Assembly (NCBI GenBank): GCA_030425645.1
Contig: JAUHZK010000005.1
Coordinates: 124,001-188,000 of the forward strand
Direction: 5' to 3'
DNA from: Gammaproteobacteria bacterium
Lineage (GTDB): Bacteria; Pseudomonadota; Gammaproteobacteria; JAPPPA01
Length of the DNA: 64,000 nt
Shown in pieces: positions 61,064-64,000 of the stretch. Under the pieces are notes generated by a model. That model saw only the letters and a program-made list of their open reading frames with translations, searched no databases and had not been told where the DNA came from. The position numbers and the translations under genes were made by a program. Numbering within the stretch: position 1 is the stretch's first letter; each line of letters starts with the position of its first letter.

Positions 61064-61944
61064 AAGTATTACGCACCCCCGATAGCTGTTTTGAAAACCT
61101 ACCCGGTTACCCGTTTGAGCCAAATTATGTAGAAGTTGACGGCATGCGCATGCATTACGTTGACGAGGGTCCGAAAGACGGACAAATCGTTCTGATGCTG
61201 CACGGCGAGCCGTCTTGGTCTTACCTGTATCGCAAAATGATTCCGCCCGTTGCCGAAGCCGGTTATCGCGTGATTGCGCCGGATCTAATTGGTTTTGGTA
61301 AATCAGACAAACCCAACAAAATTAGCGACTACAGCTACCAACGCCATATGGATTGGCTCGGGGCATTTTTAGACGCCTTGGCGATGGATAACATTATTCT
61401 GTTTTGCCAAGACTGGGGTTCGTTACTGGGCTTACGTTTAGTAGGCGAACAACCGGATCGTTTTGCCCGGGTAATGTTATCTAATGGCGCCATCACCACC
61501 GGCGAGCAGAAGATGCCGCGGGCATTCACCATTTGGAAAAACTTTGCCAAGTACTCGCCTATTTTTCCGATTGGCAAAATTATCGACAGCGCCACGGTAA
61601 CGGATTTACCCAAAGACGTGATTGCGGCTTATAACGCACCATTTCCGGCAACCAAGTACAAAGCCGGAACCCGCGCCTTCCCGCTGCTGGTACCGAACTC
61701 TACTAACGACCCTGCCTCTGCAGCCTGCATTGCCGCTAAAGAAAGCTTGTCGAAGTTTGAGAAGCCGTTTTTAACCGTATTCGGCAAAGCCGATCCGGTG
61801 CTTGGTAAAGCCGACAAACCGATGCGCGAGTTAGTGCCCGGTTCTAAGGGCCAGCCGCATGACCGCATTTATGGCGGCCATTTTGTGCAAGAAGACTGCG
61901 GCGAAGAACTGGCGCAGCGCTTAATTGATTGGTGTAAAGCCTAA
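61060..61944 (+). CDS. Haloalkane dehalogenase, HLD-I subfamily
   Basis: The 294-residue enzyme matches HLD-I dehalogenases such as DmbB/DhmA. It has HGEPSWSYLYR (48-58), nucleophile Asp118 and Trp119 in CQDWGS, cap-domain Trp159 in TIWKNF (second halide-stabilising Trp), Asp245 in GKADPVLG, and His274 in GGHFVQED. The full catalytic triad and both halide Trp are present, so hydrolytic dehalogenation of haloalkanes is likely. It is translationally coupled to a small lipoprotein gene. Confidence 0.93.
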   Translation: MKVLRTPDSCFENLPGYPFEPNYVEVDGMRMHYVDEGPKDGQIVLMLHGEPSWSYLYRKMIPPVAEAGYRVIAPDLIGFGKSDKPNKISDYSYQRHMDWLGAFLDALAMDNIILFCQDWGSLLGLRLVGEQPDRFARVMLSNGAITTGEQKMPRAFTIWKNFAKYSPIFPIGKIIDSATVTDLPKDVIAAYNAPFPATKYKAGTRAFPLLVPNSTNDPASAACIAAKESLSKFEKPFLTVFGKADPVLGKADKPMRELVPGSKGQPHDRIYGGHFVQEDCGEELAQRLIDWCKA

Positions 61945-61963
61945 ACCCAACAAGCAAACTCTC

Positions 61964-62037
61964 GGGGACAGACCCCACCGTCCAAGCACATCGCTACTCA
62001 ATCGTTTGTGGCGAGTTTGGAAGCGGGGTCTGTCCCC
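61964..62037. repeat. GGGGACAGACCCC inverted-repeat element (copy B)
   Basis: Perfect 13-base inverted arms GGGGACAGACCCC (61964-61976) and GGGGTCTGTCCCC (62025-62037) lie 48 bases apart, between the dehalogenase and EamA genes. The right arm is followed by TTTTCCC. Spacing is almost the same as in the other copies. Confidence 0.9.
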
Positions 62038-62059
62038 TTTTCCCTTTTCTTCTTAAGCT

Positions 62060-62971
62060 TTAGGCATCCGCACCAGCCGTATTAACCGGTGCCGTTGCCA
62101 CCACTTTTTGTTTCCCACGGCGCTGGCCGAGTTCCGCAAATATCACCGCGGCAACAATACAGCCGGCACCTAATAAGGTGCTGGTACCCAGTACCTCATT
62201 GTTAAATACCGCTCCTACTAGCACCGCTAACACCGGCGTAATGACGGGTATTACCGCAACCTGCGCCGCGCTCACGCGCTGCACTAAGTAAAAGAACGCT
62301 CCAAAACCAATCACCGAACCAAATGCGGCCAAATAGGCCACCGCAGCAATGGAGCGATTGGAAACGTTTTGCGGCAGCTCACCATCAATTAACGCCCACG
62401 CCAAAACATAGGCAACAGACGCCACTAACAACGTACCGGTGGTTTGCTGCATAGGGCTGACCGGCGCATTAATACGCCTAACCATAATGCTGCTAAACGG
62501 GAACAACACCGCCGCAATGCTAACGCCAATGACGCCTTTGTAGCCTTCAGCGCCCAGCACCAACTCGTCTTGGAACACTAGCAACAAGCCGCAGACTGAC
62601 AGCACCAAGCCGATTAGTTGCAGGCCGCTGACACGCTCTTTGAGTAACAACGCCGCCATCACTGCCGACGCCACTGGCGCCAAGCCATAGAGCACGGCAA
62701 TTAAACCGCTCGGAATAAACTGCGCCGACCAGTAGGTAATCAACATGGCGCCAAATACGCCAATGCTGCCCGCCAGATAGCTATGCCATGCCTTTCGCAG
62801 CGCCAGCCCTTGGCGCAACCACAGCAACACACAGCCAGCCAGCACCACGCCACCCAACATACGTAAGGTTGCGGCAGCACTAAAGCTCAAACTCTCGTTG
62901 CTAATGTGAATACCCAGCGGTGTGGTTGTCCACACCAGCACTACGGTAGCGAAGGCGATTGGCACGCCCAT
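62060..62971 (-). CDS. EamA/DMT-family membrane transporter
   Basis: The 303-residue protein has ten hydrophobic segments in two EamA repeats (for example LYGLAPVASAVMAALLLKERVSG and ITPVLAVLVGAVFNNEVLGTS). Drug/metabolite transporters of this type export amino acids, metabolites or toxic compounds; the substrate is unknown. AAGGAG lies upstream of ATG 62971, which decides against 63034, a frame that would include one repeat arm. It is flanked on both sides by GGGGACAGACCCC elements. Confidence 0.9.
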   Translation of the reverse strand: MGVPIAFATVVLVWTTTPLGIHISNESLSFSAAATLRMLGGVVLAGCVLLWLRQGLALRKAWHSYLAGSIGVFGAMLITYWSAQFIPSGLIAVLYGLAPVASAVMAALLLKERVSGLQLIGLVLSVCGLLLVFQDELVLGAEGYKGVIGVSIAAVLFPFSSIMVRRINAPVSPMQQTTGTLLVASVAYVLAWALIDGELPQNVSNRSIAAVAYLAAFGSVIGFGAFFYLVQRVSAAQVAVIPVITPVLAVLVGAVFNNEVLGTSTLLGAGCIVAAVIFAELGQRRGKQKVVATAPVNTAGADA

Positions 62972-62996
62972 TGTTCTTCTCCTTAAAACTATTGAT

Positions 62997-63071
62997 GGGG
63001 ACAGACCCCACCGGCTTAACATTGCCAAACTCAAACGTTCAACACGATTTTTAAAAACGGGGTCTGTCCCC
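62997..63071. repeat. GGGGACAGACCCC inverted-repeat element (copy C)
   Basis: Perfect 13-base inverted arms at 62997-63009 and 63059-63071, with 49 bases in between, located just upstream of the EamA start. With copy B it brackets the EamA gene, about 1.03 kb apart. Confidence 0.9.
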
Positions 63072-63093
63072 CACTCGGGCAGGCATCAGGCAT

Positions 63094-63128
63094 AAAAAAA
63101 GCCGCAGGGGTGAAACCGCTGCGGCTTT
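63094..63128 (-). terminator. Rho-independent terminator for the SRPBCC gene transcript
   Basis: GCCGCAG (63101-63107) pairs with CTGCGGC (63119-63125). On the minus strand, the stem is followed by a run of T (63094-63100 as A). It lies about 150 bases past the SRPBCC stop, a normal distance. Confidence 0.8.
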
Positions 63129-63273
63129 CTGAATGCTGTTACCAAGCTCAATAAGTCAGAAAGACGCAGCCACCTCGTGCCAGTGCAGTTTGCGCACGCA
63201 CAGTAAGTAAACGGGTTTTGCCATAATCTGATTCATGCAGTTACTTTGCGCTTCTGATTCGTGTGGGTCAACA

Positions 63274-63717
63274 CTAGGCGGCACATTTCTTTTCAATGGT
63301 GCGCAAGATGCTGTCGAAACCTTTATGGCCATCAGCCGCTAAACGCTTGCCTATAAAACCGCCGATTAGCGGGATTCGGACATTAGAATCTGAGACCCAA
63401 CGCACATCGGTTTTGCCATTGTTGTCGGTGAGTTCAACCCGCCCTAAAAGATGCTCGAGCAACGGCGGTGTCATTTTCACAATGCGATATTCAAATAGGG
63501 TTGGACGTTCAAACGCCACCACGTCTTCAAAGAAGGTGACCGGCCCTGCCTTAATACGGCGCTGCGCCCCTAGGCCATTGGTTTCGCTGTTACCTTCACG
63601 AATCAACTCGGAGTCATCAAGGCCGCGAAACTGTTTGTAGTTGGCATGATCGGTGAGCATCTCAAACACTTTCTCGATGGGTGCGTTTAGGGTGCGCGTG
63701 ACTTCAATATTTACCAT
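63274..63717 (-). CDS. SRPBCC (polyketide cyclase/START-like) protein
   Basis: The 147-residue protein has the SRPBCC pattern VTRTLNAPIEKVFEMLTDH followed by an antiparallel sheet (VTFFEDVVAFERPTLFEYRIV) and a C-terminal helix. These proteins bind hydrophobic ligands in a helix-grip fold; the ligand is unknown. ATG at 63717 has AGGAA upstream; the frame from 63768 is less likely. The DsbA-like gene on its 5' side runs in the same direction. Confidence 0.85.
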   Translation of the reverse strand: MVNIEVTRTLNAPIEKVFEMLTDHANYKQFRGLDDSELIREGNSETNGLGAQRRIKAGPVTFFEDVVAFERPTLFEYRIVKMTPPLLEHLLGRVELTDNNGKTDVRWVSDSNVRIPLIGGFIGKRLAADGHKGFDSILRTIEKKCAA

Positions 63718-63778
63718 GATTATTCCTGTATTCTCTGTTCCACGATGCCCACTTGAAAGCGGGCTCAACTTAGCCTGC

Positions 63779-64000
63779 TTAGGCTTCCGCCGCCGTTATC
63801 GCCGCTATTTTTTCTTCCACCATATTCAGCGGCTCGTAACCCATGCCCAAAGAACGCCAACGGTCGCCCCGCTTAATCAGCAAGGTTGGATAGCCGCCCA
63901 CCGCGTATTGTTGGGCGCGCTCAAATTGTGCCGCAGTGGCTGCAATCATTTCATCACTTTCAAAATTCAGCAAAAACATCGGATGTGCAATGCCAAATTC
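63779..64000 (-). CDS. DsbA-like/thioredoxin-fold protein (C-terminal part)
   Basis: The reading frame is open to the window edge, so only about 73 C-terminal residues are seen. The FERAQQYAVGGYPTLLIKRGDRW sequence includes the cis-Pro (GYPTL) of DsbA-family thioredoxin-fold proteins. The active-site CXXC should lie outside the window. A DsbA-family oxidoreductase or 2-hydroxychromene-isomerase-like enzyme is inferred. Confidence 0.6.
   Translation of the reverse strand, partial: EFGIAHPMFLLNFESDEMIAATAAQFERAQQYAVGGYPTLLIKRGDRWRSLGMGYEPLNMVEEKIAAITAAEA

Noticed and set aside
63129-63273. Small gene after the SRPBCC gene
   Set aside because: No frame with start and ribosome site; no structure besides the terminator beside it.

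Overview
The window is chromosomal DNA from a gammaproteobacterium, probably an aerobic, lipid-rich marine or environmental heterotroph. The evidence is the gene set and arrangement: a DesT-DesC-DesB-type desaturase locus, a SUF operon led by an Rrf2 regulator, RlmJ, PurT, MetH, a cyanide-insensitive-type bd oxidase, HemP under a Fur-like box, and many exported lipoprotein hydrolases. Coding density is high. I found no rRNA, tRNA, CRISPR array, integrase or recognisable transposase. Both edge genes are cut: a DNA alkylation repair protein on the left and a DsbA/thioredoxin-like protein on the right.

Layout. 1-6.5 kb: the end of an alkylation-repair protein, a membrane adenylate/guanylate cyclase, a large lipoprotein fusing a parallel beta-helix to a diheme-cytochrome-like module, and a lipase-like hydrolase. 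6.5-9.9 kb: acyl desaturase plus its ferredoxin-type reductase, with a divergent TetR regulator and a clear palindromic operator. 9.9-14.4 kb: two small membrane-anchored unknowns, an AT-richer HNH-type gene, an MpaB-like putative oxygenase divergent from an AraC regulator (operator-like direct repeats 21 bp apart), and an ABA4-like membrane protein. 14.4-17.6 kb: Fur-box/HemP unit and cydAB. 17.6-20.1 kb: a DUF3127 protein with an SSB-like acidic tail, PanE and a second AraC regulator.

20.2-30.7 kb is the most unusual part. Seven co-directional genes comprise three paralogous lipoproteins with an M19-dipeptidase-like metallohydrolase domain, a DUF1330-like exported protein, a MEST-like alpha/beta hydrolase, a haloalkane-dehalogenase-like hydrolase with an altered halide-site residue, and a sterol-desaturase-family di-iron membrane enzyme. 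The AraC gene lies upstream in the opposite orientation. I read it as an undescribed catabolic or envelope-modifying pathway with unknown substrate.

30.8-38.2 kb: a quinone/electrophile-response unit (glutathionyl-hydroquinone reductase, pirin, DoxX, divergent LysR) equivalent to the scattered E. coli yqjFG/yhaJK genes, then MsrA, a DUF2147 protein, PurT, a rhodanese and an unknown exported protein. 38.2-44.9 kb: the suf operon (sufR-B-C-D-S-T, a DUF559 gene flanked by hairpin repeats, and a Rieske ferredoxin) with an IscR-type box. 45-57.3 kb: two related lipoprotein serine hydrolases around transaldolase, btuCD and a divergent ArsR-methyltransferase/MetH/acyltransferase operon, a coherent cobalamin-methionine locus. 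57.3-64 kb: a structured intergenic stretch, RlmJ, a YgjP-type metalloprotease, an AT-rich FRG-domain gene, a lipoprotein/haloalkane dehalogenase pair, an EamA transporter, an SRPBCC protein and the partial DsbA-like gene.

Two families of REP-like inverted repeats are scattered between genes (cores CTTCGACAAGCTCAGG and GGGGACAGACCCC), as is a third purine/pyrimidine hairpin family around the DUF559 gene. Functions were assigned by reading motifs by eye; no database search was run.
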